NCBI GenBank assembly: GCA_040905905.1
Contig: JBBDQN010000022.1
Span: forward strand, 1-39,487
Source: JAICND01 sp040905905
GTDB taxonomy: Bacteria; Actinomycetota; Acidimicrobiia; Spongiisociales; ZC4RG35
Direction of reading: 5' to 3'
DNA length: 39,487 nucleotides
Numbering within the stretch: position 1 is the first letter of the stretch; each line of letters opens with the position of its first letter. Shown here piece after piece: positions 14,724 to 21,775 of the stretch. The notes beneath the pieces were generated by a model. The model worked only from the letters and a program-made list of their open reading frames with translations, ran no database searches and had not been told where the DNA came from. A program made the position numbers and the translations under genes.

Positions 14724-16448
14724 CTAAAGGTACTGACCGCCGGAGACGGCTTCGATCAACCTCGCCTCCGCCTCGCCGCCGATCAAGGTGCGGACATAGA
14801 CGATCCGCTCGCCCTTCTTGCCCGAGATCTTGGCCCAGTCGTCCGGGTTGGTCGTATTGGGAAGGTCCTCGTGCTCCCGGAACTCCTGTTTGATGGCTGC
14901 GAGCAGATCCGAGCGTCGGATTCCCTGAGGCCCCCCGGCTATCTCACGTTTGATTGCGTCCTTCTTGGCCCGCCGGACGATGTTCTCGATCATGGCGCCG
15001 GAGGCGAAATCCTTGAAATACAGAATCTCACGATCCCCGTTGGCGTAGGTCACTTCAAGGAAACGGTTCTCCTCACCTTCGGAGAACATCGCTGCCACCG
15101 TGGACTCGATTGTCTCGGCCACCATCACGGCTCTGTCTCCGTCGCATGCCGCCAGCTCATCGGCGTCGAGAGGGATATCGCCTTCGAGGTAGATCCGGAA
15201 GATCTCCCGGGCCGCGTCGATACCCGGCCGGGAGATCTTGATCTTGACGTCAAGGCGGCCCGGTCTGAGGATGGCAGGGTCGATAAGGTCCTCCCGGTTG
15301 GAGGCTCCGATCACCATCACGTTCCTGAGCGACTCGACTCCGTCCAGTTCCGAGAGAAGCTGGGGAACAATCGTCGACTCGACATCAGAGCTGATGCCAC
15401 TCCCGCGGGTGCGGAACAACGAGTCCATCTCATCAAAGAAGACGATCACCGGCACACCTTCGTCTGACTTCTCTTTGGCGCGCTGGAAGATCAGCCGGAT
15501 CTGCCGCTCGGTCTCGCCGACCCATTTGTTCAAGAGTTCGGGGCCTTTGATGTTGAGGAAGTAGGAACGGGCGTCGGGTCGACCAGTGCGATCGGCCACT
15601 GCCTTAGCCAGGCTGTTGGCGACGGCCTTGGCGATAAGCGTCTTGCCGCATCCCGGAGGCCCGTAGAGGAGAATGCCCTTCGGAGGCACCAGGCCGTACC
15701 GCGAGAACAGGTCGCGGTGCAGGTAGGGAAGCTCAACGGCATCGCGTATCTCTTCGATCTGACCGGTCAGCCCCCCCACCTGCTCATAGGTGACGTCGGG
15801 AATCTCCTCGAGCACCAGCTCCTCAATTTCGGGACGGGCCAACCGTTCTACCACCAGACCGGCCCGGGGGTCGATGCGGACAAAGTCGCCTGCCCGGATA
15901 CGTACGTCGGACATGGAGTCGGCGAGTGAGACCACCCGTTCATCATCGGCGTGGGCCATGACCACCAGACGCCCGTCATCGAGCTTGTCGCGCACCCGCA
16001 CGACATCGCCGTTGGGGTCGAAGGTGCGGATGTCGATGATGGTGAACGACTCGTTGAGAAGTACCTCCTGACCCTTCTGGAGCATCTTCACTTCGACCGA
16101 TGGCTGGGCGGCAACCCGTAGCTTGCGGTTCCCCGCCATGAGGTCGACAGTTCCGTCCTCGTTTACAGCCGTCACGGTTCCGAAACTGTTGGGAGGGGTG
16201 GTGAGTTTGTCCACTTCCGCACGAAGGACGGCAAGTTGCTCCCGCGCCTCTTCAAGCACCGTGGCCAATTTGTCGTTGTGAGCGAGGGACCGGGTGAGTC
16301 GTTCCTGCGACTCAGCGAGGCGAGCCTCGAGGTCCTGGATGCGGCGGGGGGCGTCCTGAAGCCGTCGGCGAAGACCGACTACCTCTTCTTCGAGGATGGC
16401 GACTTGTCGGCGCAGCTCGGACGTTTCCTCATTGCCGCTCGGGCTCAT
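14724..16448 (-). CDS. arc: Proteasome-associated AAA ATPase ARC/Mpa
   Basis: A 574-residue hexameric unfoldase. The start is the ATG at 16448, with AGGAG six bases upstream; the in-frame TTG just before it is less likely. An N-terminal coiled coil (residues about 5-85, heptads such as LRRQVAILEEEVVGLRRRL) captures Pup. Two OB domains follow to about residue 225. The AAA domain has GPPGCGKT (Walker A, near 280), VIVFFDEMDSLF (Walker B) and the Arg-finger region ILRPGRLDVKIKI. It ends in GGQYL, the Gln-Tyr-Leu tail that docks into alpha-ring pockets and opens the 20S gate. First gene of the proteasome run, divergent from the ferredoxin gene. Confidence 0.97.
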   Translation of the reverse strand: MSPSGNEETSELRRQVAILEEEVVGLRRRLQDAPRRIQDLEARLAESQERLTRSLAHNDKLATVLEEAREQLAVLRAEVDKLTTPPNSFGTVTAVNEDGTVDLMAGNRKLRVAAQPSVEVKMLQKGQEVLLNESFTIIDIRTFDPNGDVVRVRDKLDDGRLVVMAHADDERVVSLADSMSDVRIRAGDFVRIDPRAGLVVERLARPEIEELVLEEIPDVTYEQVGGLTGQIEEIRDAVELPYLHRDLFSRYGLVPPKGILLYGPPGCGKTLIAKAVANSLAKAVADRTGRPDARSYFLNIKGPELLNKWVGETERQIRLIFQRAKEKSDEGVPVIVFFDEMDSLFRTRGSGISSDVESTIVPQLLSELDGVESLRNVMVIGASNREDLIDPAILRPGRLDVKIKISRPGIDAAREIFRIYLEGDIPLDADELAACDGDRAVMVAETIESTVAAMFSEGEENRFLEVTYANGDREILYFKDFASGAMIENIVRRAKKDAIKREIAGGPQGIRRSDLLAAIKQEFREHEDLPNTTNPDDWAKISGKKGERIVYVRTLIGGEAEARLIEAVSGGQYL

Positions 16449-16481
16449 CAACTACTCCTGGCTAGACCTGGCCTGACGCGC

Positions 16482-16487
16482 AGTATA
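16482..16487 (-). promoter_or_regulatory. Putative -10 box of the proteasome operon
   Basis: TATACT on the minus strand, 33 bases before the arc ATG, in the 133-base divergent gap to the ferredoxin gene. The same hexamer precedes the DUF4193 operon at 2326-2331. A good -35 match is not seen, so the call is tentative. Confidence 0.45.
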
Positions 16488-16581
16488 CGGAGAGGCTTGT
16501 CTAGTGCCATGGGTATCGCGGTTAGGCCAGAAATGACTGATCCATAGCTACAGTTATCGGGCGTTTTTAGCTGGAGTTGTT

Positions 16582-16827
16582 GTGAAAGTTTGGATCGATC
16601 AGGACTTATGCACAGGCGACGGTCTCTGTGAGGAAATCGCCCCAGATGTCTTTGTCCTCCTCGACGATGGCCTGGCCTATGTAAAGGACAATGGCAAGAT
16701 CTATGCGGCCGCCAAAGGCAACCCGCAGGGGGCAGCCGGGGTGGCGACGGTCCCTGGCGGCCAGGAGGACATAACCGTGGAGTCGGCTGAAGAATGCCCG
16801 GGTGAGTGCATCTTTATCGAGCCTTAA
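16582..16827 (+). CDS. Ferredoxin with Cys-x2-Asp-x2-Cys cluster motif
   Basis: An 81-residue small electron carrier. Cluster residues are seen as Cys10-Thr-Gly-Asp13-Gly-Leu-Cys16 and a late Cys-Pro (EECPGECIFIEP). Asp at the second ligand position is the pattern of [3Fe-4S] ferredoxins and of the Asp-ligated [4Fe-4S] ferredoxin of Pyrococcus furiosus. A Gly/Ala-rich insert of about 20 residues (AAAKGNPQGAAGVATVPGG) between strand and second Cys block makes it longer than the usual 63-68. The last Cys of ECPGEC is extra. The start is a GTG at 16582, with GGAG five bases upstream. It is divergent from arc; its redox partner (P450, oxygenase or other) is not in the window. Confidence 0.9.
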   Translation: MKVWIDQDLCTGDGLCEEIAPDVFVLLDDGLAYVKDNGKIYAAAKGNPQGAAGVATVPGGQEDITVESAEECPGECIFIEP

Positions 16828-16872
16828 GGGCCCGTTGGTAAGGCGAACCACCTACTCAGGACAAGTCGGAAC

Positions 16873-16888
16873 CGGCCGATAAATCGGC
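16873..16888 (+). promoter_or_regulatory. Palindrome over a possible -10 box before the 616-residue gene
   Basis: GCCGAT-AA-ATCGGC is a perfect 6-bp inverted repeat four bases upstream of the ATG at 16892. It covers an AT-rich ATAAAT that could be the -10 of a short-leader transcript, because no ribosome site precedes the ATG. An operator or start-site hairpin is possible. Confidence 0.3.
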
Positions 16889-16891
16889 GAT

Positions 16892-18742
16892 ATGAACAGG
16901 TCAGCGCGCAAGCTCCTGATTGTGGTCATCCTGACTTTGGTCATTCCCTGGGCGGCATCGGCCCAGACCACGATCATGCCGGGTGGGTCGTGCATCGAGG
17001 TGGATCACTTTCCGCCCCAGCCGATCAACAACGCTCCTTCGATCAGCAGATTCTTCGTTGCACTGCCACTCGAATACGTGGGTGATTTCATCGTGGTCAT
17101 GATCGACGGGGCCTCCGGCCCCCAACAAGGCACGGGGCCCATAGCTCCGGACGGACTCGGCCAGGCCGAAGTGCCGCTCTTCTCGTTCGGTCCCCACCAG
17201 GTTGTCAATCTCTTCATCAATAACGACACGATGATCCCTGTCGCCTTCGACTCTCTGGTGAACGGCGGCGCCTTCATTGTGGACGAGTCGGAACCTGCGT
17301 GTGACCCGGATTCGATCGTCAGGGTCGGCGCCCCCACCACGACGACAACCGCGGCAACGACCACGACGACGGCCGCAACGACTACCACCACGGCGGCAAC
17401 CACGACGACCGCTGCCCCCACGCCAACGACAACCGCGCCAACGACGCCGGGCGAGGGTATCAGTTGGCTCCCATGGCTTCAGATCGCCCTCGGAGGACTA
17501 TTGGCCATCGTCGGTCTGTTCCTATTGGCCAAGAAGAGTTGCGAGGAGCTTTACCGGCTATGGCAGGCCGCCCAGCAGCGGTACGAGACCTGTATGGCCG
17601 AGCTCACCAAATCCCAGGCGTGGCTGGAGGAGAAACGAGCCCAACGTCACCTCATAGAACAGGAGCTGGCAGGCCTCGAAAAGTCGACGGCTACGGGCAG
17701 CATCACCCAAGGCGGCACCACTCATCAATCGCTGCCCGGCGAAGGTCTGGTGACCGAGGAGGGCATGACCTCCATCATCGAGAGCACCCAGGCTCAACTC
17801 GAGTCCGCCCGCCAGACCGAGAGCATGGGCGAGGAGATGGTGGAAAGCTGGCGTCTTAAGACCGAGAAGGCCGCCACTGAGGCCGAGGCAACTCGAAGAG
17901 CCTACGAGGACTGCATCGGAGCATCCACGGCCACCACCTCGGAGACGACTACCACCACGGGTGTGACCGCTACGGGCACCGGGTCCGCTGGAGTGGCAGT
18001 GGCCACCACGACTCAGGATGGAGGCTGCCCCCAAGGAGATCGCCGGGCCGTGCCGATCGCTGACGGCAAGACCTTCAGGGTGATCAAGGCATTCAGGATC
18101 GAGACCGAGACCCAGGGTGAGGCCATGGTCGGCGACGCCGGTAATCGGATGGCCGCCGATCTCAACGAGCTAGGGGCCGAGCTGGGCTTCCTCGGTTCGC
18201 TGTTGGGAGCCCACGGAGCTGGGAAGCGGGTTGGCGAGAGCCTGGTGCGGACCGGCAGCGCCGCCAATCTGGTCCGGGGTGGCGCCGAGGGTTATGCGGC
18301 CGCCAAAGGTAACCTCAGCACCGACAGCTTCCCGGTTCCGATCCCCACTTCACCGCAAGAGGTTGTGGTGGGCGTGCTTCAGTTGATCGCCCAATTGGCC
18401 GGCACGGTCGCGACCAAAGCCAACGAGTGGATGGGTAGGCGATCATTCGTCAGCTATCGCCTGGTGCGTGAGTATCAGATGATCACTGTGCGGCCGTACA
18501 CGATCGAAGAGTGCGACGGTCAGACTTACCGATGTGTCGAGAGGATTCTCGAGTACCAGGTTGGTGACTCGGGTGAGGAACATGGCAACTGGCGTGATGG
18601 GGGGACGGGTATCAATCAAATGGAGAGGGAGCGCCAGCAACGGGAGTTGCAGATGCTGATCAATCAAGGCAAATCCGCTATGGAGCGTTCGGCTAAGGCC
18701 TTTCTGGAGTTTGAGGCTCATTACCTACCGGGGCCGTGCTGA
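16892..18742 (+). CDS. Secreted/membrane protein with Thr-rich linkers, unknown family
   Basis: A 616-residue protein I do not recognise. Residues 1-24 are a signal peptide (MNRSARKLLIVVILTLVIPW, then AASA before Gln25). About 25-147 form a predicted extracellular beta-rich domain with two Cys (SCIEV and PACDP). About 148-189 are a low-complexity Thr/Ala/Pro linker, followed by a membrane helix at about 191-214 (WLPWLQIALGGLLAIVGLFL). After KK there is a long Glu/Gln/Ala-rich coiled-coil region to about 345, a second Thr-rich patch to about 375, then a mixed C-terminal part with CPQGDRR, a Gly/Ala-rich segment and ECDGQTYRCVERILEYQVG. Its stop overlaps the next gene. Role unknown; an envelope structural or scaffold part is a guess. 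Confidence 0.8.
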   Translation: MNRSARKLLIVVILTLVIPWAASAQTTIMPGGSCIEVDHFPPQPINNAPSISRFFVALPLEYVGDFIVVMIDGASGPQQGTGPIAPDGLGQAEVPLFSFGPHQVVNLFINNDTMIPVAFDSLVNGGAFIVDESEPACDPDSIVRVGAPTTTTTAATTTTTAATTTTTAATTTTAAPTPTTTAPTTPGEGISWLPWLQIALGGLLAIVGLFLLAKKSCEELYRLWQAAQQRYETCMAELTKSQAWLEEKRAQRHLIEQELAGLEKSTATGSITQGGTTHQSLPGEGLVTEEGMTSIIESTQAQLESARQTESMGEEMVESWRLKTEKAATEAEATRRAYEDCIGASTATTSETTTTTGVTATGTGSAGVAVATTTQDGGCPQGDRRAVPIADGKTFRVIKAFRIETETQGEAMVGDAGNRMAADLNELGAELGFLGSLLGAHGAGKRVGESLVRTGSAANLVRGGAEGYAAAKGNLSTDSFPVPIPTSPQEVVVGVLQLIAQLAGTVATKANEWMGRRSFVSYRLVREYQMITVRPYTIEECDGQTYRCVERILEYQVGDSGEEHGNWRDGGTGINQMERERQQRELQMLINQGKSAMERSAKAFLEFEAHYLPGPC

Positions 18743-19299
18743 CTGTGAGCCGCAGACTCATAGGGTTTGTGTTGACCCTGGTCGGGGTGGTCTTGATCGT
18801 CCTGGGGGTGCTACTGCTCTGGGATTCCGGGCAGCCGCAGTCCACGACCACCACCCTGCTGGCTGCTCCCACCACGACTACGACGGCGCCTCCCACGACC
18901 ACGGCGACCACGACCACCACCACCGCAGCGCCAACGACCACCACGCTGCCTCCTGAGACTGTGGAAGCGTTCGTCGCCACCTACCGAGCCGCCCTCGACG
19001 CCGACGATGTCGAATTCCTCTTTGCACGGCTTCATCCAAAAGTCGTCGAGACACAGGGGACAGAGTTGTGTCGGGCGTGGGTAGAACGCGAGGTGCTAGT
19101 GCTGGACAACTACCAGATCGCGGGTGAGATCACGGGCCCGGCCGATGAGAGGTTCCCGGCTCCCGACGGAAGTCAATTCGCGATCGCTGACACCTTTTCC
19201 ACCACCGTCACCTTCACCATCGAAGGCCAAAACTTCGAGAGCGAAGCTGGGTTCGCCCTCGTCGAGGGGGTGATGTATTGGCTGGGGACCTGTTCGTGA
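18736..19299 (+). CDS. Membrane-anchored protein with Thr-rich linker and NTF2-like domain
   Basis: A 187-residue protein. A single N-terminal membrane anchor (LIGFVLTLVGVVLIVLGVLL, about residues 8-28) is followed by a Thr-rich stretch (about 35-72). An extracytoplasmic domain begins VEAFVATYRAALDADDVEFL, which resembles the start of NTF2/SnoaL-like or DUF4878-type domains (helices, then strands TVTFTIEGQNFESEAGFALV). Two Cys (ELCRAW and GTCS) could form a disulfide. The GTG at 18736 overlaps the stop of the 616-residue gene by seven bases, so the two are coupled. The shared linker style implies that both are exported and may work together. Ligand or enzyme activity is not indicated. Confidence 0.75.
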   Translation: MLTVSRRLIGFVLTLVGVVLIVLGVLLLWDSGQPQSTTTTLLAAPTTTTTAPPTTTATTTTTTAAPTTTTLPPETVEAFVATYRAALDADDVEFLFARLHPKVVETQGTELCRAWVEREVLVLDNYQIAGEITGPADERFPAPDGSQFAIADTFSTTVTFTIEGQNFESEAGFALVEGVMYWLGTCS

Positions 19300-19353
19300 C
19301 CTTCTTGCGTAGATTCCCGCTCGAAAACGACGGCGATCTACGCAAGAAGGGTC
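19298..19353. terminator. Bidirectional hairpin between convergent genes
   Basis: Long inverted repeat with arms at 19298-19314 and 19336-19353: 14 perfect base pairs (CTTCTTGCGTAGAT with ATCTACGCAAGAAG), and more with one bulged base. The loop is about 21 bases. It includes the stop codons of both convergent genes (plus-strand TGA at 19297-19299, minus-strand TAG at 19340-19338). There is no T-tract, but stem length and position fit a shared terminator or mRNA 3'-end stabiliser. Confidence 0.75.
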
Positions 19354-20129
19354 TGAATCCGCCGGGCTACCACCACGAACCCAGTATGTCCCACCATGCG
19401 GTGGTCGGGACGAACGGATCTTCCTGACACGTTCCAGGTTCGATGGAGTGTCTCGAACACCTCGATCTCGGCAAACGCCCCGGACTCCTCCATTGCCTCA
19501 ACCGTGGTCTGTATCTGGGGAACCGTGGGGAGGTAGGAGCACAGGATGATCCCGGGGGGCTGGGCCGTGGCCGCCACTTTGACCATATGCCACGGCTCGG
19601 GGAGGTCGAGGACTATTCGATCCGCCGTCATCTCGGCCGCCACGTCCTCGACGTCGCCTACCCGTAGCTCAAGGTTGGCGGGTATCTCTCCAAACCACCG
19701 CAGGACGGTCTTCTCAGCAATGGCGGCGTGATCCGAGCGGCGCTCGACACTGATCACCCTGCCCTCGGATCCGACGGCACGAAGCAGGGCAAGAGTGAGG
19801 GCACCCGAGCCGGTGCCTGCCTCGAGAACGGTCATCCCCGGTCCGATGTCGGCGTAGACGACGATCGGGCCCATGTCCTTGGGGTAGACGACCTGGGCAC
19901 CCCGTGGCATCTTCAACACAAAGTCAGCCAACCGGGGCCGGAGCACCAACAGCCTGCCACCGCCACTCGACACCACCGCAATCCCCGGTTGGGCTCCTAT
20001 GAGCTCGCCGTGGGGGACCATGCCGAGGTGATAATGAAAGACGCCACCTTCTTGCAACCGGACCAGGTAGTGCCGGCTCTTGGCGTCGATCAGCAGCACG
20101 GTCTCGCCCGGACGCAACGGCGGGTTCAC
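19338..20129 (-). CDS. trmI: tRNA (adenine58-N1)-methyltransferase TrmI
   Basis: A 263-residue SAM-dependent methyltransferase forming m1A58 in the tRNA T-loop. The GTG at 20129 is chosen as start: it shares bases with the ttuA TGA (GTGA) and leaves the normal N-terminus VNPPLRPGETVLLID. A longer open frame to 20180 lies inside ttuA. The N-terminal beta domain is followed by MPRGAQVVYPKDMGPIVVYA, SAM motif I VLEAGTGSGALTLALL, acidic motif II SVERR and the catalytic-loop motif DLPEPWHMVK. In mycobacteria the homologue Rv2118c also lies close to the proteasome genes. Here it is the last gene of the operon and ends in the convergent hairpin. Confidence 0.93.
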   Translation of the reverse strand: MNPPLRPGETVLLIDAKSRHYLVRLQEGGVFHYHLGMVPHGELIGAQPGIAVVSSGGGRLLVLRPRLADFVLKMPRGAQVVYPKDMGPIVVYADIGPGMTVLEAGTGSGALTLALLRAVGSEGRVISVERRSDHAAIAEKTVLRWFGEIPANLELRVGDVEDVAAEMTADRIVLDLPEPWHMVKVAATAQPPGIILCSYLPTVPQIQTTVEAMEESGAFAEIEVFETLHRTWNVSGRSVRPDHRMVGHTGFVVVARRIQTLLA

Positions 20130-21037
20130 CTTCCCTGCTTGTGAGAGATCGTCACCTTTTGGAGTCTGCAGAAAGCACAAACCTCACCAGTGGTGGGCTG
20201 GCCGCAGTTAAAGCAGATCCGCAGCTCGACATCATCTGACATCTCGAACAACGGTGATCCGCGTTCGAGGAAGCCGAAGAGGAAACTCGCCTTGATCCCG
20301 GGAGACTGCTCTTCAAGGCGGTTGAGATACTCCTTGTAGCGGTTGACTGTATTGCCAGCAGCCATCGGACACTCGTCCACCTCGTATTCGATCCCGGTAA
20401 GCACCGCATAGGCTGCCGTCTCCCGCTCGGCCACCCTGATCAACGGTTTCACCTTCCGGCACAAACCGTCCTCGGTCGAGGGGAGCACCGGATGCTGACG
20501 CCCCAAGTACTCCACGTTCCAACCGAGGACGTTGGAGAACAACGTCGCCGCCTCGTCATCGAGGTTGTGACCCATCACCAGCACGTCGTATCCGCGCTCA
20601 CCTGCGACCCGGTTGAGGATGTAGCGCTTCGACAAGCCACACGCGGAACAAGGTGTCCGTTGCGATGCGGCCGCCGCTTCCGGAACCGCGAATCCGTATG
20701 CGATCGGAAGATCGACCACCTCCAGAGAAAGCCCACGAGTGCTGGCAAAACTCTGAGACAGGGTCAAGCTGGCTGAGCTGTACTCACCGATCCCGAGGTG
20801 CAGGTAGATGCCATCGACTTTGTAGCCGAGCCCCGAGAGGATGTCCCACAGTGCCAGTGAGTCTTTCCCACCTGAGACCCCCAGCACCAGGCGTTCGTCG
20901 GGCCCGAACATCTTGTATTCCTCGATGGTGCGTTCGACCTGCCGCCGGATGTGATCGAGGAAGTGCCCCTTGCAGAAGTTGGCGTTGTGGCGCCTGACCG
21001 CGATCACGGCCTTCCCCCGACACACCCGGCACTTCAC
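20126..21037 (-). CDS. ttuA: tRNA-5-methyluridine54 2-sulfurtransferase TtuA
   Basis: A 303-residue enzyme that thiolates U54 of tRNA, using TtuB thiocarboxylate as sulfur donor. The N-terminal zinc finger is Cys3, Cys6, Cys22, His25. The ATP-binding PP-loop SGGKDS is at residues 55-60. Cys130 and Cys133 (TPCSACG) together with Cys223 (DECPM) are the three ligands expected for the [4Fe-4S] cluster; the numbering nearly equals Thermus thermophilus TtuA (130, 133, 222). The C-terminal zinc finger is CFNCG...CAFC. All catalytic elements are therefore present. The ATG at 21037 lies one base after the ttuB stop. TtcA, the related C32 thiolase, is less likely because it lacks the two zinc fingers and the carrier gene next door. 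Confidence 0.92.
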   Translation of the reverse strand: MKCRVCRGKAVIAVRRHNANFCKGHFLDHIRRQVERTIEEYKMFGPDERLVLGVSGGKDSLALWDILSGLGYKVDGIYLHLGIGEYSSASLTLSQSFASTRGLSLEVVDLPIAYGFAVPEAAAASQRTPCSACGLSKRYILNRVAGERGYDVLVMGHNLDDEAATLFSNVLGWNVEYLGRQHPVLPSTEDGLCRKVKPLIRVAERETAAYAVLTGIEYEVDECPMAAGNTVNRYKEYLNRLEEQSPGIKASFLFGFLERGSPLFEMSDDVELRICFNCGQPTTGEVCAFCRLQKVTISHKQGR

Positions 21038-21038
21038 A

Positions 21039-21233
21039 TCATCCTCCCGAGATCACAGGGCGCAACTCGAGAACGTCGTGATCGGCGACGGCATCGTCGT
21101 TGGTGACCAGTTCTCCAGACCTGATCACCAGATATGACTCGGGGACCAGCTCGAGTCTGCGAAACACGTCGCCTACCCGCCGGACGCCCTCGAGCTCGAC
21201 CTCCCGCCGTGGATTGCGGAGGATCACTTTCAT
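21039..21233 (-). CDS. ttuB: TtuB-like ubiquitin-fold sulfur carrier
   Basis: A 64-residue MoaD/ThiS-type beta-grasp protein ending ...LRPVISGG. The terminal Gly-Gly is the site of adenylation and thiocarboxylation. The ATG at 21233 is chosen because it opens on the first strand MKVILRNPRREVELE and overlaps the stop of the preceding 31-codon gene (ATGA); the open frame extends further, to 21293, in a shadow. Adjacency to ttuA makes it the sulfur donor for U54 thiolation. In Thermus, TtuB is also attached to proteins as a ubiquitin-like tag; whether that happens here is unknown. The activating enzyme (TtuC/MoeB type) is not in the window. Confidence 0.88.
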   Translation of the reverse strand: MKVILRNPRREVELEGVRRVGDVFRRLELVPESYLVIRSGELVTNDDAVADHDVLELRPVISGG

Positions 21234-21325
21234 TGGAAGAGGGTGAGCACCGAACCGACGAGGCCCAGCACGAGGCCTGCGATCACGAGCCACGCGACGA
21301 CATGGACTATCCGTCGATCCCTCAT
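21230..21325 (-). CDS. 31-residue single-pass membrane peptide
   Basis: A small gene encoding a basic N-terminus (MRDRRIVHVV) and one hydrophobic helix (VVAWLVIAGLVLGLVGSVL) ending TLFQ. Support comes from coupling: its ATG (21325) overlaps the stop of the upstream 82-residue gene (ATGA), and its own TGA overlaps the ttuB ATG (ATGA). Such a double overlap is unlikely unless the frame is translated. No family is recognised. It could be a small membrane accessory of the upstream holin-like cluster, or serve mainly to couple translation into ttuB. Confidence 0.7.
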   Translation of the reverse strand: MRDRRIVHVVAWLVIAGLVLGLVGSVLTLFQ

Positions 21326-21570
21326 GAGCGGGTCTTGACTTGGTCCGCCATTTCGGCGGACACGACCACGCGGCTTCCGGACCGACGACCGGCCCTGATC
21401 AACAAGGCCTGGTCTTCTCTCAGGATGCGCCGGTAGACGAGTTTGCGGGTGCCCCGCCCTCGCCGCCAGACCGAATAGGCCACCAGGGCAACACCCGTGA
21501 ACAACGTGCGCTGGTCACCGGTGCGAAGTCCTTGAAACGTCCGGGTTATGCCAGCACGGAGCTGGGTCAC
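21322..21570 (-). CDS. Small basic protein of the holin-X/ttu operon, unknown
   Basis: An 82-residue, Arg-rich protein with one moderately hydrophobic segment (TLFTGVALVAYSVWRR, about residues 22-37). The C-terminal half has charged strands (YRRILREDQALLIRAG and SGSRVVVSAEM). The EDQALLIRAG block looks like a short beta-hairpin found in small proteins next to actinobacterial holin-X genes, but I recognise no named family. The ATG at 21570 lies ten bases after the stop of the 64-residue gene, and its TGA overlaps the 31-codon gene. Probable inner-membrane association. Confidence 0.65.
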   Translation of the reverse strand: MTQLRAGITRTFQGLRTGDQRTLFTGVALVAYSVWRRGRGTRKLVYRRILREDQALLIRAGRRSGSRVVVSAEMADQVKTRS

Positions 21571-21580
21571 AGGCTGTGGC

Positions 21581-21775
21581 TCATATTCGGTATACCTCGA
21601 CGACGGCTCGGCCGCTCCGGTTCTTGCGCCTCCCCATCAAGTAGGCGACTCCGACGGCAAGGAGAACGCCCACACCGGCCAGGACCGCCGTGTTCTTGGC
21701 GGCGTCAGTGGTCTCGCCAACGGCGCCGGATATCTCCCGGGCCTTAGCCTCGAGGTCAGCCTTTGTGATCGTCAC
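21581..21775 (-). CDS. Small single-pass membrane protein, unknown
   Basis: A 64-residue protein: a charged amphipathic N-terminus (TITKADLEAKAREISGAVGE), a membrane helix (NTAVLAGVGVLLAVGVAYLM) and a basic cytoplasmic tail GRRKNRSGRAVVEVYRI. The start is the GTG at 21775, which has GGAGG seven bases upstream; the longer open frame to 21817 has no such site. It overlaps the 3' end of the holin-X-like gene by 20 bases. The layout of helix plus GRRK tail ending in a beta strand is common next to actinobacterial holin-X genes. Function unknown. Confidence 0.7.
   Translation of the reverse strand: MTITKADLEAKAREISGAVGETTDAAKNTAVLAGVGVLLAVGVAYLMGRRKNRSGRAVVEVYRI

Noticed and set aside
16497..16517. 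Possible PafBC-type damage-response promoter (TTGTC...GTG...TA box) upstream of arc and the ferredoxin gene
   Set aside because: The spacing is off by a base in the first element and the -10 reads TATCGC, lacking the final T; too weak to claim.
17005..17421. Val/Ala-rich minus-strand frame
   Set aside because: It is the antisense of the Thr-repeat codons in the 616-residue gene.
17334..17458. Repeat array considered as a CRISPR or minisatellite
   Set aside because: The units are short in-frame Thr/Ala codons within a coding sequence, with no spacers.
20130..20180. Longer TrmI start at 20180
   Set aside because: It would extend over 50 bases into ttuA; the GTG at 20129 overlaps the ttuA stop and gives the normal N-terminus.
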